Below are positions 1 through 7,276 of a stretch of 64,000 nucleotides of DNA, in pieces. The notes beneath the pieces are model-generated. The model saw only the letters and a list, made by a program, of their open reading frames with translations. It had not been told where the DNA came from and searched no databases. Within the stretch, counting starts at the first letter, position 1, and each line of letters begins with the position of its first letter. The stretch is taken from the NCBI GenBank assembly GCA_040756415.1, contig JBFLYZ010000001.1, positions 62,001 through 126,000 of the forward strand, given 5' to 3'. This DNA is from JBFLYZ01 sp040756415. Lineage in GTDB: Bacteria > Bacteroidota > Bacteroidia > JADZBD01. The position numbers and the translations under genes were made by a program.

Positions 1-105
1 GGATATATCGCTGCGAGCGAGCTGCAACTGGCAGGTAAAAAGAGGATGACCGCAGCCGAGCTGCTGAGAGGCTTTCCTCTGAACGATGGCTGGAAAGCCT
101 TGTGA
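1..105 (+). CDS. fmt: Methionyl-tRNA formyltransferase, C-terminal fragment
   Basis: Frame 1 is open from the window edge to a TGA at 103-105 and encodes the last 34 residues of a protein; the start lies outside the window. The stretch LQLAGKKRM followed by TAAELLRGF matches the end of the C-terminal OB-like domain of Bacteroidetes methionyl-tRNA formyltransferases, where a GKKRM motif precedes a short helix. Fmt formylates initiator Met-tRNA for translation initiation. The call rests on this short tail alone, so identity is likely rather than certain. Confidence 0.7.
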   Translation, partial: GYIAASELQLAGKKRMTAAELLRGFPLNDGWKAL

Positions 106-120
106 ACAGGGCCTTTCAGC

Positions 121-150
121 CCGCGGCTATTAACAAGTCGCGGATTTTAT
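121..150 (+). terminator. Stem-loop downstream of fmt
   Basis: An 8-bp stem (CCGCGGCT pairing with AGTCGCGG, one G-T pair) closes a 7-nt loop at 121-143 and is followed by ATTTTAT. It lies 15 bp after the fmt stop and before the HU promoter, where a terminator is expected. The U-tract is short, so efficiency is uncertain. Confidence 0.5.
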
Positions 151-171
151 CAACAATGTAGGGCCGCCCGC

Positions 172-201
172 TTGACAAATACGCTATTCACCATACATTT
201 G
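172..201 (+). promoter_or_regulatory. Bacteroidetes-type promoter of the HU gene
   Basis: A TTG at 172-174 lies 19 bp upstream of TACATTTG (194-201), an exact match to the Bacteroidetes -7 consensus TAnnTTTG with the expected spacing to a -33 TTG/TTTG box. The HU start codon is 39 bp downstream. This is one of the two best promoter matches in the window. Confidence 0.65.
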
Positions 202-240
202 TCGCCCCTCTAATCCATGTTTAACCATTAAATCAAGACC

Positions 241-516
241 ATGAATAAAGCACAGTTAGTTGACGCCATTGCCGCTGAGGCCAGGATCACCAAGGCGGAT
301 GCCTTACGGGCGCTGGACGGGTTCATCAACACCACTACCCGTGCCCTGAAAAAAGGAGAGCGCGTAGCCCTTGTAGGCTTCGGCACCTTTATCACCGCTA
401 AAAGAGCGGGGCGCACCGGCCGCAATCCCAAGACCGGCAAACCCATACAGATCAAGGCCAAGCGTGTGGCCAAGTTCAGGGCGGGGTTGGAGCTGGCCAA
501 AGCCGTAAACAAGTAA
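241..516 (+). CDS. hup: HU-family DNA-binding protein
   Basis: A 91-residue protein of standard HU length. It has the N-terminal helical dimerisation part (MNKAQLVDAIAAEA), the central VALVGFGTF strand, and the DNA-binding arm with the family signature GRNPKTGKPIQI at about 59-70. HU dimers bend and compact DNA without strong sequence preference. The gene has its own promoter upstream and a strong terminator downstream, so it is probably monocistronic and highly expressed. There is no N- or C-terminal extension. Confidence 0.95.
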   Translation: MNKAQLVDAIAAEARITKADALRALDGFINTTTRALKKGERVALVGFGTFITAKRAGRTGRNPKTGKPIQIKAKRVAKFRAGLELAKAVNK

Positions 517-534
517 GCCAGTCTGCATCACTTT

Positions 535-565
535 AAAGTTCCGGCCATCCACCGGGACTTTTTTA
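535..565 (+). terminator. Rho-independent terminator of the HU gene
   Basis: A 9-bp stem (AAGTTCCGG pairing with CCGGGACTT, one T-G pair) with a 7-nt loop spans 536-560 and runs into TTTT at 561-564. It starts 19 bp after the HU stop codon. Confidence 0.8.
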
Positions 566-570
566 TTTCA

Positions 571-578
571 TAGTTTTG
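571..578 (+). promoter_or_regulatory. Possible -7 box upstream of the ureohydrolase gene
   Basis: TAGTTTTG matches TAnnTTTG and lies 16 bp before the ATG at 595. No convincing -33 TTTG is present because the upstream bases belong to the HU terminator, so this is a weak call. Confidence 0.3.
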
Positions 579-594
579 CCGCAAAGCGCCTCGC

Positions 595-1650
595 ATGACA
601 AAAGAAGAAAAGATACGAGCCTTCAATCCCAACGACCTCGGGGACCGGAGCAATACGATTTATGGGCTGCCCTTTACTCTTGCCGAATCGGAGGTGGTGG
701 TCATTCCTGTTCCCTGGGAAGTGACCGTTTCTTATTCTCCCGGCACGGCCAAAGGGCCCCGGGCCGTTTTTGACGCTTCTTTCCAGGTCGATCTTTACGA
801 CCCTTCTATCCCTGACCTGTGGAAGATCGGTATCGCCATGGACGAGATACCCAAAACATTGAAATTACAGAGCGGAAGGCTGAGGAAAAAGGCAGAGCGC
901 TACATTTCCCTGCTGGAAAAAGGAAGGTCGCCCGCCAAGGACAGGTCTATGCGCGCTGTACAAAGCGAGATCAATGCCGCCTGCGCCAAAATGAACGCCT
1001 GGGTGAAGCAGAGGGCGCTGCAGCACCTGGACCGCAATAAGGTAGTGGCCCTGCTGGGAGGCGATCACAGCACGCCCCTGGGCCTGATGCAGGCCCTGGC
1101 TGAAAAGCACCGCTCATTCGGCATCCTGCAGATCGATGCCCATGCCGACCTGCGCAATGCCTACGAGGGCTTCGAGTTCTCTCACGCATCCATCATGTTC
1201 AACGCGCTGAAGATCCCGCAGGTACGCAAGCTGGTGCAAGTGGGCATACGCGATTATTGCGAGGAGGAGGTAATGCTGGAAAAAAATTCGGGCGGACGCG
1301 TAAAGACCTTTTACGACCGCGATATCAAGCACCGGCAGTACAGCGGCACCGCCTGGAAGGATATCTGCGCTGATATCATAAAAGAGCTTCCTGACCAGGT
1401 TTACCTGAGCTTCGATATTGACGGATTGGATCCCAAGCTCTGTCCCAATACGGGCACACCCGTAGCGGGCGGGTTCGAGGCCGAGCAGGTGCTTTACCTG
1501 GTGCAGCAGGCGGTGGAAGCCGGCAAGCGCATCATCGCTTTCGACATTAACGAGATCAGCCCGGGCCGTGACGAATGGGACGCTAATGTTGGCGCGCGCC
1601 TGCTCTACCGCCTTGCGGGCCTGGCCGCGCGCTCGAACGGGAGGATCTGA
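595..1650 (+). CDS. Agmatinase/arginase-family ureohydrolase
   Basis: A 351-residue ureohydrolase. The binuclear manganese site is visible as GGDHS (about 155-159), DAHADLR (about 181-187) and SFDIDGLDP (about 272-280). The EGFEFSHASIM stretch after DAHADLR resembles agmatinases more than true arginases. Such enzymes hydrolyse the guanidino group of agmatine, arginine, guanidinobutyrate or formiminoglutamate; the substrate cannot be read from sequence. Compared with typical agmatinases of about 300 residues it has an N-terminal extension and an insertion near 85-140. Its stop overlaps the start of the next gene by one base (TGATG), so the two are co-transcribed. Confidence 0.85.
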   Translation: MTKEEKIRAFNPNDLGDRSNTIYGLPFTLAESEVVVIPVPWEVTVSYSPGTAKGPRAVFDASFQVDLYDPSIPDLWKIGIAMDEIPKTLKLQSGRLRKKAERYISLLEKGRSPAKDRSMRAVQSEINAACAKMNAWVKQRALQHLDRNKVVALLGGDHSTPLGLMQALAEKHRSFGILQIDAHADLRNAYEGFEFSHASIMFNALKIPQVRKLVQVGIRDYCEEEVMLEKNSGGRVKTFYDRDIKHRQYSGTAWKDICADIIKELPDQVYLSFDIDGLDPKLCPNTGTPVAGGFEAEQVLYLVQQAVEAGKRIIAFDINEISPGRDEWDANVGARLLYRLAGLAARSNGRI

Positions 1651-2318
1651 TGAGCAAAGAGCTGATCGCATACCTGTCCGCCTTCGTTTCTGAGAACCGC
1701 AGGAAAAAGTTCGATGAGGTCATCCGCTACCGTACCCGGCATATCACCATTGCCCTGGAAGATATCTACCAGCCGCATAATGCCAGCGCTGTGCTCCGCT
1801 CCTGCGATTGCTTCGGCATACAGGATGTGCATATTATCGAGAACAGGAACGCCTACACGGTGAACCCCGATGTGGCGCTGGGCTCATTCAAATGGCTCAG
1901 CCTGTACAAGTACAACCAGGAGGAGAGCAATACCGCATCCTGCATCAGGCACCTGAAACAAAAGGGCTACCGCATCATCGCCACCACTCCACATACGGAT
2001 AACTCCATCGATGACCTGGACATATCTGCCCCCCTTTGCCTGTTCTTCGGCACCGAGCTGGAGGGCATAACGGACGAGGTGAGGCAGGCCGCAGACGGAT
2101 TGGTGAAGATCCCCATGTTCGGCTTTACCGAAAGCTTCAATATTTCCGTATCGGCAGCCCTCTGCCTGCATACCCTCGTCAGCAAGCTGCACCGCTCCCC
2201 TATCGCGTGGCAGCTAAGCGAAAGCGAGCAGGAGGCCATCCTGCTGGAATGGCTGCGCAACAGCATCGCCAAGCCCGAGCTGATCGAAAAAGAATTTTAC
2301 CAGCGAAAGAAGGCGTAA
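1650..2318 (+). CDS. TrmH/SpoU-family RNA 2'-O-methyltransferase
   Basis: A 222-residue SPOUT methyltransferase. Hallmarks are the N-terminal RTRHITIALEDIYQPHNASAV segment carrying the conserved N and R of SpoU motif 1, FFGTELEGI in motif 2, and FTESFNISVSAAL in motif 3, which forms the knotted SAM site. The overall pattern resembles TrmH, which methylates the ribose of G18 in tRNA, but related members modify rRNA, so the target is an inference. The ATG at 1650 overlaps the TGA of the preceding ureohydrolase, indicating translational coupling. The two genes have no obvious shared pathway. Confidence 0.85.
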   Translation: MSKELIAYLSAFVSENRRKKFDEVIRYRTRHITIALEDIYQPHNASAVLRSCDCFGIQDVHIIENRNAYTVNPDVALGSFKWLSLYKYNQEESNTASCIRHLKQKGYRIIATTPHTDNSIDDLDISAPLCLFFGTELEGITDEVRQAADGLVKIPMFGFTESFNISVSAALCLHTLVSKLHRSPIAWQLSESEQEAILLEWLRNSIAKPELIEKEFYQRKKA

Positions 2319-2324
2319 ATCTTT

Positions 2325-2332
2325 TATTTTTG
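2325..2332 (+). promoter_or_regulatory. Possible -7 box upstream of the THX gene
   Basis: TATTTTTG matches TAnnTTTG and ends 21 bp before the ATG at 2354. No TTTG is seen at -33, so support is partial. Confidence 0.35.
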
Positions 2333-2353
2333 TGCTGAACTAAAAAAACACTT

Positions 2354-2518
2354 ATGGGAAAAGGCGACCAAAGAAGCAAAAGAGGCAAGATACGAGCAGG
2401 CTCCTACGGCAACAGCCGCAGAAGAAGGAAGGCGCGTAAGACCGGGGCAGCCCCGGCAGTTAATAACAAGCCAAGCGCCAAGAAGCCGGCCAAAAAGGCG
2501 GCTAAAAAAGCTGAATAA
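2354..2518 (+). CDS. 30S ribosomal protein THX, with basic tail
   Basis: A 54-residue, strongly basic protein. The N-terminus MGKGDQRSKRGKIRAGSYG followed by NSRRRRK matches the THX family (S31e-like), a small 30S protein bound in the head of the ribosome in Bacteroidetes and Thermus. Typical THX is roughly 26-40 residues. This one adds an Ala/Lys/Pro-rich tail (KPAKKAAKKAE), resembling tails on other nucleic-acid-binding proteins. It is followed at once by a hairpin terminator. Confidence 0.85.
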   Translation: MGKGDQRSKRGKIRAGSYGNSRRRRKARKTGAAPAVNNKPSAKKPAKKAAKKAE

Positions 2519-2524
2519 GCATCG

Positions 2525-2546
2525 GCCCGTATTCACGGGCTTATTA
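2525..2546 (+). terminator. Terminator-like hairpin after the THX gene
   Basis: GCCCGT and ACGGGC pair in a perfect 6-bp stem with loop ATTC at 2525-2540, followed by TTATTATAT. It lies 6 bp after the THX stop codon. Confidence 0.6.
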
Positions 2547-2595
2547 TATCCGGGGATTATTCCAACACAACCGCGTGGGTAATGCCCGGGCCGGA

Positions 2596-2628
2596 TTTAT
2601 GCCGGAACAACATATTTTATTAAATTTG
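2596..2628 (+). promoter_or_regulatory. Likely promoter of the PorG-like gene
   Basis: TAAATTTG at 2621-2628 matches TAnnTTTG exactly, and a near-match TTTA to the -33 TTTG lies at 2596-2599, 21 bp upstream. The gene starts 22 bp downstream of the -7 box. Confidence 0.5.
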
Positions 2629-2650
2629 TCTGCACAGAAACCCCCTCTCA

Positions 2651-3547
2651 ATGAGCCGCAGGCTGCTACTGCTTGTTTTGATATTCATCCCCTTTATTGG
2701 CGATGCCCAGCGCAAGGTGCGCTACAAGTACGAGCTGATCGGTGGCCTGGGAGTAGCCAATTTCCTTGGCGATTTGGGCGGCAGGGATGCCGTAGGTACG
2801 AATGGCATCCGCGACCTAGAACTGCTGCTTACCCGGCCGGCAGTCAATATCGGTGGGCGCTACCGGCTCAATGAATATGCATACGTTAAAAGCATGCTCT
2901 CCTTCGGCATGGTGCGTGGCGATGACAAGCTCACCAACGAGCCCTTCCGCAGGAACCGCAACCTTTCTTTCCGCTCGCCCATCGTAGAACTTTCCGTGCA
3001 GTTCGAGGCCTCTTTCCAGAAAGAGCAACAGGACCACCGCTATAAGATCAAGAATGCGAAAGGCTTCAAGAATATCGATACGCGTTTTTACGGTTTTGCA
3101 GGGATAGGCGTGTTCTTCTTTAACCCCCAGGCCCAGTATCTTGACGGGCACTGGACCAACCTGCGCAAGCTGGGCACTGAAGGGCAGGGTATCTTAGCCG
3201 GCAAGGAAATATACTCTCCCGTAAATATCTGTATCCCCCTGGGCATTGGCGCCCGCTGGGCCATCGACCGCTTCTGGGGTATATCGGTAGAGGTAGGTAT
3301 GCGCAAGACGTTCACCGATTATATCGATGACGTGAGCACGCTCTACGCCACTGATACCGTAACGGCCGTTCGCGGCCCGGTTGCCGGCTATTTTGCTGAC
3401 CCTTCTCAACAGCAGGGGCCCTACCCTTACAGCGTGGATGACGGGCAGCAGCGCGGTGATCCCCGCGATAAAGACGCCTATATGTTCATTACGGTGAATG
3501 TCAACTACAAGATGACCTACCGTAAGAAGACCCGCTCCAAGTTCTGA
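2651..3547 (+). CDS. DUF6089/PorG-like outer-membrane beta-barrel protein
   Basis: A 298-residue protein with a Sec signal peptide (hydrophobic LLLLVLIFIPFIGDAQ, likely cleaved near residue 19). The body shows alternating beta-strand character and conserved blocks LGVANFLGDLGG, SPIVELSVQFEA, RFYGFAGIGVFFFNP and FTDYIDDVSTLY. These blocks are typical of the DUF6089 family, which includes the type IX secretion component PorG. PorG sits in the outer membrane with the PorK/PorN ring complex. It stands alone here, away from other core T9SS genes, so a direct secretion role is plausible but not shown. A -7 box precedes it. Confidence 0.7.
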   Translation: MSRRLLLLVLIFIPFIGDAQRKVRYKYELIGGLGVANFLGDLGGRDAVGTNGIRDLELLLTRPAVNIGGRYRLNEYAYVKSMLSFGMVRGDDKLTNEPFRRNRNLSFRSPIVELSVQFEASFQKEQQDHRYKIKNAKGFKNIDTRFYGFAGIGVFFFNPQAQYLDGHWTNLRKLGTEGQGILAGKEIYSPVNICIPLGIGARWAIDRFWGISVEVGMRKTFTDYIDDVSTLYATDTVTAVRGPVAGYFADPSQQQGPYPYSVDDGQQRGDPRDKDAYMFITVNVNYKMTYRKKTRSKF

Positions 3548-3560
3548 TCCCTCTTTCCCG

Positions 3561-3992
3561 ATGAACGTGCTGCAACCTCAAACTCCGGAAGAATTTGAGC
3601 GCTATTACCGTTTGCGCTGGGAACTGCTGCGCAAGCCCTGGGGCTGGGAGCGCGGCAGCGAGCTGACCGATGATGAGGACCGGTGCGTGCATGCCATGAT
3701 CTGCGATGACCAGCAGAATGCGCTGGCCGTATGCCGCCTGCAAATGAACTCGGCCGAAGAGGCGCAGGTGCGTTTTATGGCTGTTCGTGACGATGTGCAG
3801 GGAAAAGGGCTGGGCAGGATCATCATGAGCTATATGGAGGACAGGGCCAGGGAAAAAGGCGCGAAGAAAATGGTGTTACAGGCCCGCGAGAACGCCCTCG
3901 AATTCTATAAGCGGATGAATTATACCATCGTAAAAAAAACTCACCTGCTCTGGGGCGTTATACAGCACTACCTCATGGAAAAGGAGCTATGA
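3561..3992 (+). CDS. GNAT-family N-acetyltransferase
   Basis: A 143-residue single-domain GNAT protein. The acetyl-CoA-binding motif A is seen as VQGKGLGRIIMSYME (about 76-90), followed by REKGAKKMVLQARENALEFYKRMNY, the motif A/B region with the usual asparagine and the FYKRMNY signature. The family transfers acetyl groups from acetyl-CoA to small-molecule or protein amines; the substrate is unknown. It begins 13 bp after the PorG-like gene. Its stop codon overlaps that of the convergent gene at 3987 by 6 bp. Confidence 0.85.
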   Translation: MNVLQPQTPEEFERYYRLRWELLRKPWGWERGSELTDDEDRCVHAMICDDQQNALAVCRLQMNSAEEAQVRFMAVRDDVQGKGLGRIIMSYMEDRAREKGAKKMVLQARENALEFYKRMNYTIVKKTHLLWGVIQHYLMEKEL

Positions 3993-4532
3993 CCTGCGCA
4001 GGTGATGCCTGACTACGCGCAGCAGGGCCTTGGCATCCTCTTCTTTCAATCTGTATCCAAACCGTATCTCCTTGCCGTAATAGTCGAAGGCCAGCGACTC
4101 GCGGTTCTCCAGCCAGTCGGCCGAGCTGAGGGCGGTGATCACGCTGCTGTAATCCATCTCTCTCACCCGGGGTTCTTTGATGAAATCGAACTGGTAAACA
4201 TGCGCCTTGCCCCGGCCTTTTATAGCTCGCCTGAGGAACAGCTTGCCTTCCTTTATTTTGATGATCTCCCGTCCCCACAGCTTCCACAGGAAAGCGTACA
4301 GCGTGCGAACAAAAAAATACAGCCAGAAGCCGGCAAAAACGATCAGAAATATCCTGAAGTTGTCGTTATCGGTCTTACCGTATTCCGACATGATGATCAC
4401 ACCGCAGGCTATCCAGCAAACCAGCCAGAAGAGCATGAACCAGGCACCGCGCTTGTTCTCGGCCGATGAGATCACGATGCTCACCTCGTCTTCTTTCTTT
4501 ACTACCGATATGCGCTTCCCGATGTATTCCAT
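3987..4532 (-). CDS. Hypothetical two-TM protein with a C-terminal cytoplasmic domain
   Basis: A 181-residue protein of unknown function. After about 30 polar residues come two hydrophobic segments (around 31-50 and 62-84), then a basic, mixed alpha/beta domain of about 95 residues (REIIKIKEGKLFLRRAIKG onward). The order resembles small PH-domain-like or YdbS-type bacterial membrane proteins, but I cannot assign a family. It lies at the end of the minus-strand biotin block, 58 bp after the queuosine-precursor transporter gene. Its stop overlaps the stop of the convergent GNAT gene. Confidence 0.7.
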   Translation of the reverse strand: MEYIGKRISVVKKEDEVSIVISSAENKRGAWFMLFWLVCWIACGVIIMSEYGKTDNDNFRIFLIVFAGFWLYFFVRTLYAFLWKLWGREIIKIKEGKLFLRRAIKGRGKAHVYQFDFIKEPRVREMDYSSVITALSSADWLENRESLAFDYYGKEIRFGYRLKEEDAKALLRVVRHHLRRS

Positions 4533-4590
4533 GATAGGTTTGCAGTGCAGGGGGTACCAACGGCAGGAATATTCATTGTCCTTGTCCCCA

Positions 4591-5343
4591 CTATTCTTTC
4601 ACTTTATGGTGTAAACTGTCCTCCGCTGTTTCAACAATGGCCTTCTGCGCCTCTTCCCTGCCCAGGTAGTTCTTCACGAAGGCATGCCCCAGGTAAATGA
4701 GCGGGGTAAGCGCGATGGCGATAATAAGCTTTACCGAATAGCCCGTCAGCGCGGTCTTCACGTAAAAATCGGTGGTCCACTTGCCGGGCAGCCAAAACGC
4801 TATGCCCTGCACAACAAAAGTATCGATAAGCTGTGAGACTGCGGTAGAGCCTGTGGCCCGCAGCCAGATCATCTTTCCGCCCGTGCGGTCGCGCACCAGC
4901 CAGAACACAAAGACATCCACCATCTGCGCCACCAGGAAAGCCGTAATGCTTCCTACAATGATCCAGAGGCTTTGCCCGAAAATGGAATAGAAAGCCTTAT
5001 CGGCCACACCCACGCTCACCTGGCCAGTTTGCTCATCAACAATATTGAAGCCCGGCCAGTAAATGGCGATGAAGATCAGCACAAAGGCATAGGCTATGAG
5101 GCAGGCGGTGATCACCGAAAGCCGCCTGACCACGGCCTTGCCGTAGAACTCGTTCAGGAGGTCGGTAGTGAGAAAAACAATGGGCCAGGGAAGTATGCCG
5201 ATGCTCATGATAAAGACATTCGGCTCAATGAACGCCCCCACATCAACCAGCTTCACGCCTATCACCTCCGCCACCATGGCATTGGTCACGAAGAAGCCCC
5301 ACAGAACAAACAGCAGGAAGGTACGCTTATCCTTGAACAGCAT
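4591..5343 (-). CDS. yhhQ: YhhQ/VUT-family queuosine precursor transporter
   Basis: A 250-residue polytopic membrane protein with about six hydrophobic segments. Family blocks are NAMVAEVIGVKLVDV near the N-terminus, ILPWPIVFLTTDLLNEFYG (about 51-69), LVAQMVDVFVFW and STAVSQLIDTFVVQGIAFW. YhhQ-type proteins import queuosine precursors such as preQ0/preQ1 in characterised bacteria. In this neighbourhood another vitamin-like substrate is conceivable but not supported by the sequence. The start overlaps the end of bioA by 17 nt, so it is translated from the biotin transcript. Confidence 0.85.
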   Translation of the reverse strand: MLFKDKRTFLLFVLWGFFVTNAMVAEVIGVKLVDVGAFIEPNVFIMSIGILPWPIVFLTTDLLNEFYGKAVVRRLSVITACLIAYAFVLIFIAIYWPGFNIVDEQTGQVSVGVADKAFYSIFGQSLWIIVGSITAFLVAQMVDVFVFWLVRDRTGGKMIWLRATGSTAVSQLIDTFVVQGIAFWLPGKWTTDFYVKTALTGYSVKLIIAIALTPLIYLGHAFVKNYLGREEAQKAIVETAEDSLHHKVKE

Positions 5344-6604
5344 CCAGGAATTCCTTTATCGAGCGGTAAATATAGTCCAAATCATCATCGCTGATGCAAT
5401 AGGGCGGCATCAGGTAAATGATGTTGCCCAGGGGCCGGATCAGGATGCCTTTCTCAATGAAATAGGCGTAAGCCGTATCGCGCAGCGCGTTGAAATAGGA
5501 TGTTCCGCTGCCCGCCTGGATTTCCAGGGCCATTATGCTTCCCAGGCAGCGGGCATCTTTCAGGGCCGGGTGGCCCGCAATCGATTCACGGAAAGCGCGG
5601 TGCATCTTCCCTATCCGCTCCACTTCTTTCATCACGCCTTCTTTTTCGAACAGGTCGAGCGAGGCGTTGGCGGCCGCGCAGGCCAGCGGGTTGGCCGTAT
5701 ACGAGTGGCCGTGAAAGAAGGTCCTCATCTTATCATCCGAAAGAAAGGCCTGGTACACCTCATCGGTACAGGCCGTGATGCCAAGGGGCATGGCTCCGCC
5801 CGTAAGTCCCTTCGAGAGACAATACATATCCGCCTTGTTCGCCAGCCGGTCGGAGGCGAAAAAGGTGCCGGTGCGCCCGAAACCCGTCATCACCTCATCG
5901 GCAATGGTCAGCACCTGCTCTTTCCTGCAGGCCGCTATCATTTCTGAAAGCGCATCCCCGCTGTGCATGACCATGCCGGCCGTTCCCTGCACCAGGGGCT
6001 CGAAAATGAAACAGGCTATGCCGGGGTCTTTTACCGCCCGCCTCAGCTCTTCCAGCGATGCGCTCTCCTTACCGCTTACCGGTGCATCGATATCAACCAC
6101 ATCGAACAGCAAGCTTTCAAAAGGCCCTGTAAAGGCGCCCCTTCCGCTCACGCTCATCGCGCCAAAGGTATCGCCATGATACGCATTCCTGAATGCGATC
6201 ACTTTTTTTCTTTCCTCTCCCCTGTTGTGCCAGTACTGGAAGGCCATTTTCAGGGCCACCTCCACGGCCGTGCTTCCATTATCGGAAAAGAACACTTTTT
6301 TCTGCGAAGGCGGCAATCTTTCCAGCAATCGCCCGGCCAGCCTTACGGCCTGCTCATGCGTAAAGCCCGCAAAGATCACATGCTCCAGCGTCAGGAACTG
6401 CTCATGCACTTTTTCAGCGATGTAAGGATGCGCATGCCCGTGGATATTTGTCCACCAGGAAGAAATGGCATCGATATAACGATTGCCCGCCTCGTCATAG
6501 AGCCAGGCTTTCTCACCCTTTACTATGGGAATGGCCTCACCCGCTGTCTTGTGCTGGGTATAGGGATGCCATATGTACCGTTTATCTTTGCCCGAAAGTG
6601 TCAT
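5327..6604 (-). CDS. bioA: Adenosylmethionine-8-amino-7-oxononanoate aminotransferase
   Basis: A 425-residue class III PLP aminotransferase that converts KAPA to DAPA using S-adenosylmethionine. Seen features are IWHPYTQHK near the N-terminus and SSWWTNIHGHAHP, both characteristic of BioA substrate-site regions. Also present are DNGSTAVEVALKMAFQYW, the cofactor aspartate in TIADEVMTGFGRTG, and the PLP lysine in CLSKGLTGG. The start is placed at 6604 (MTLSGKDKRY). A longer reading from 6637 would translate through a terminator hairpin and add RSRPRSGFF, which looks spurious. It lies between bioD and the transporter gene. Confidence 0.93.
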   Translation of the reverse strand: MTLSGKDKRYIWHPYTQHKTAGEAIPIVKGEKAWLYDEAGNRYIDAISSWWTNIHGHAHPYIAEKVHEQFLTLEHVIFAGFTHEQAVRLAGRLLERLPPSQKKVFFSDNGSTAVEVALKMAFQYWHNRGEERKKVIAFRNAYHGDTFGAMSVSGRGAFTGPFESLLFDVVDIDAPVSGKESASLEELRRAVKDPGIACFIFEPLVQGTAGMVMHSGDALSEMIAACRKEQVLTIADEVMTGFGRTGTFFASDRLANKADMYCLSKGLTGGAMPLGITACTDEVYQAFLSDDKMRTFFHGHSYTANPLACAAANASLDLFEKEGVMKEVERIGKMHRAFRESIAGHPALKDARCLGSIMALEIQAGSGTSYFNALRDTAYAYFIEKGILIRPLGNIIYLMPPYCISDDDLDYIYRSIKEFLDAVQG

Positions 6605-6605
6605 C

Positions 6606-6632
6606 AAAAAAAATCCCGACCGAGGCCGGGAT
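6606..6632 (-). terminator. Terminator or attenuator hairpin directly before bioA
   Basis: On the minus strand ATCCCGGC pairs with GTCGGGAT (one G-T pair) around a CTCG tetraloop at 6632-6613, then eight T residues run to 6606. Only one base separates the T-tract from the bioA ATG at 6604. It has full rho-independent form yet sits inside the bio operon, where the bioA ribosome-binding region should be. Confidence 0.75.
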
Positions 6633-6655
6633 CGCATTCATTTCTACCGTTTCGC

Positions 6656-7267
6656 TCAGATGTTCCTGAAATCATCGGCATAGCGCGCCACCACTTCTTT
6701 GGTAATGAGGTTTTCCTTTCCTACCCGCGCCAGTATCTTCGTTCCGCTCATTTCGCAGATGATATCCTCCGACAGTTTGTGTTGCGGGCCGTTGAAGATC
6801 GTCCCCATCACTTTGAGGCCCCGGTTCTTCAGCACCTCGAGCGTAAGCAGGGTATGGTTGATGCTGCCCAGGTAGTTTTGCACCACCACCAGCACTTCAG
6901 CATCGAACTTAACGATCATGTCGAGCACCATCTGTTTGTTATTGAGCGGAACCATCAGGCCGCCCGCCCCTTCAATAATCAGCGTGTTATTGGTCTGGGG
7001 AAGGTTGATCTTGTCGATATCGATGGCGATGCCTTCCATTTCGGATGCCGCGTGTGGCGACATGTAATGCTTCAGGCAATAAGTTTCGGGGTGAACAAAG
7101 GTCTTGGTATTGGAGATGTATTTTCTGATCTTATCGGCATCGGTGCCGTAATAAGTGCCGGTTTGCACAGGCTTCCAGTAATCCGCCTGCAGGGCCTCGC
7201 ACAGTATGGCTGCCACAACGGTCTTGCCTACGTCAGTGCCGATACCGGTAACAAATATCTTTCTCAT
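6656..7267 (-). CDS. bioD: Dethiobiotin synthetase
   Basis: A 203-residue ATP-dependent carboxylase that closes the ureido ring of dethiobiotin from DAPA and CO2. The P-loop GTDVGKT is at about 10-16, the DAPA-binding YWKPVQTGT at about 30-38, and the acidic ligand with switch region IIEGAGGLMVPL at about 107-118. The length is slightly short but normal for Bacteroidetes BioD. It follows bioF by 9 bp and is separated from bioA by a 51-bp interval containing a terminator hairpin. Confidence 0.95.
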   Translation of the reverse strand: MRKIFVTGIGTDVGKTVVAAILCEALQADYWKPVQTGTYYGTDADKIRKYISNTKTFVHPETYCLKHYMSPHAASEMEGIAIDIDKINLPQTNNTLIIEGAGGLMVPLNNKQMVLDMIVKFDAEVLVVVQNYLGSINHTLLTLEVLKNRGLKVMGTIFNGPQHKLSEDIICEMSGTKILARVGKENLITKEVVARYADDFRNI

Positions 7268-7276
7268 ACATGAATT

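Noticed and set aside
6605..6637. A bioA start at 6637
   Set aside because: It would translate through the hairpin and add residues not found at BioA N-termini.
5963..7273. A 436-codon open frame on the plus strand across bioA and bioD
   Set aside because: It runs antisense to two clear biotin genes and has no recognisable domain.
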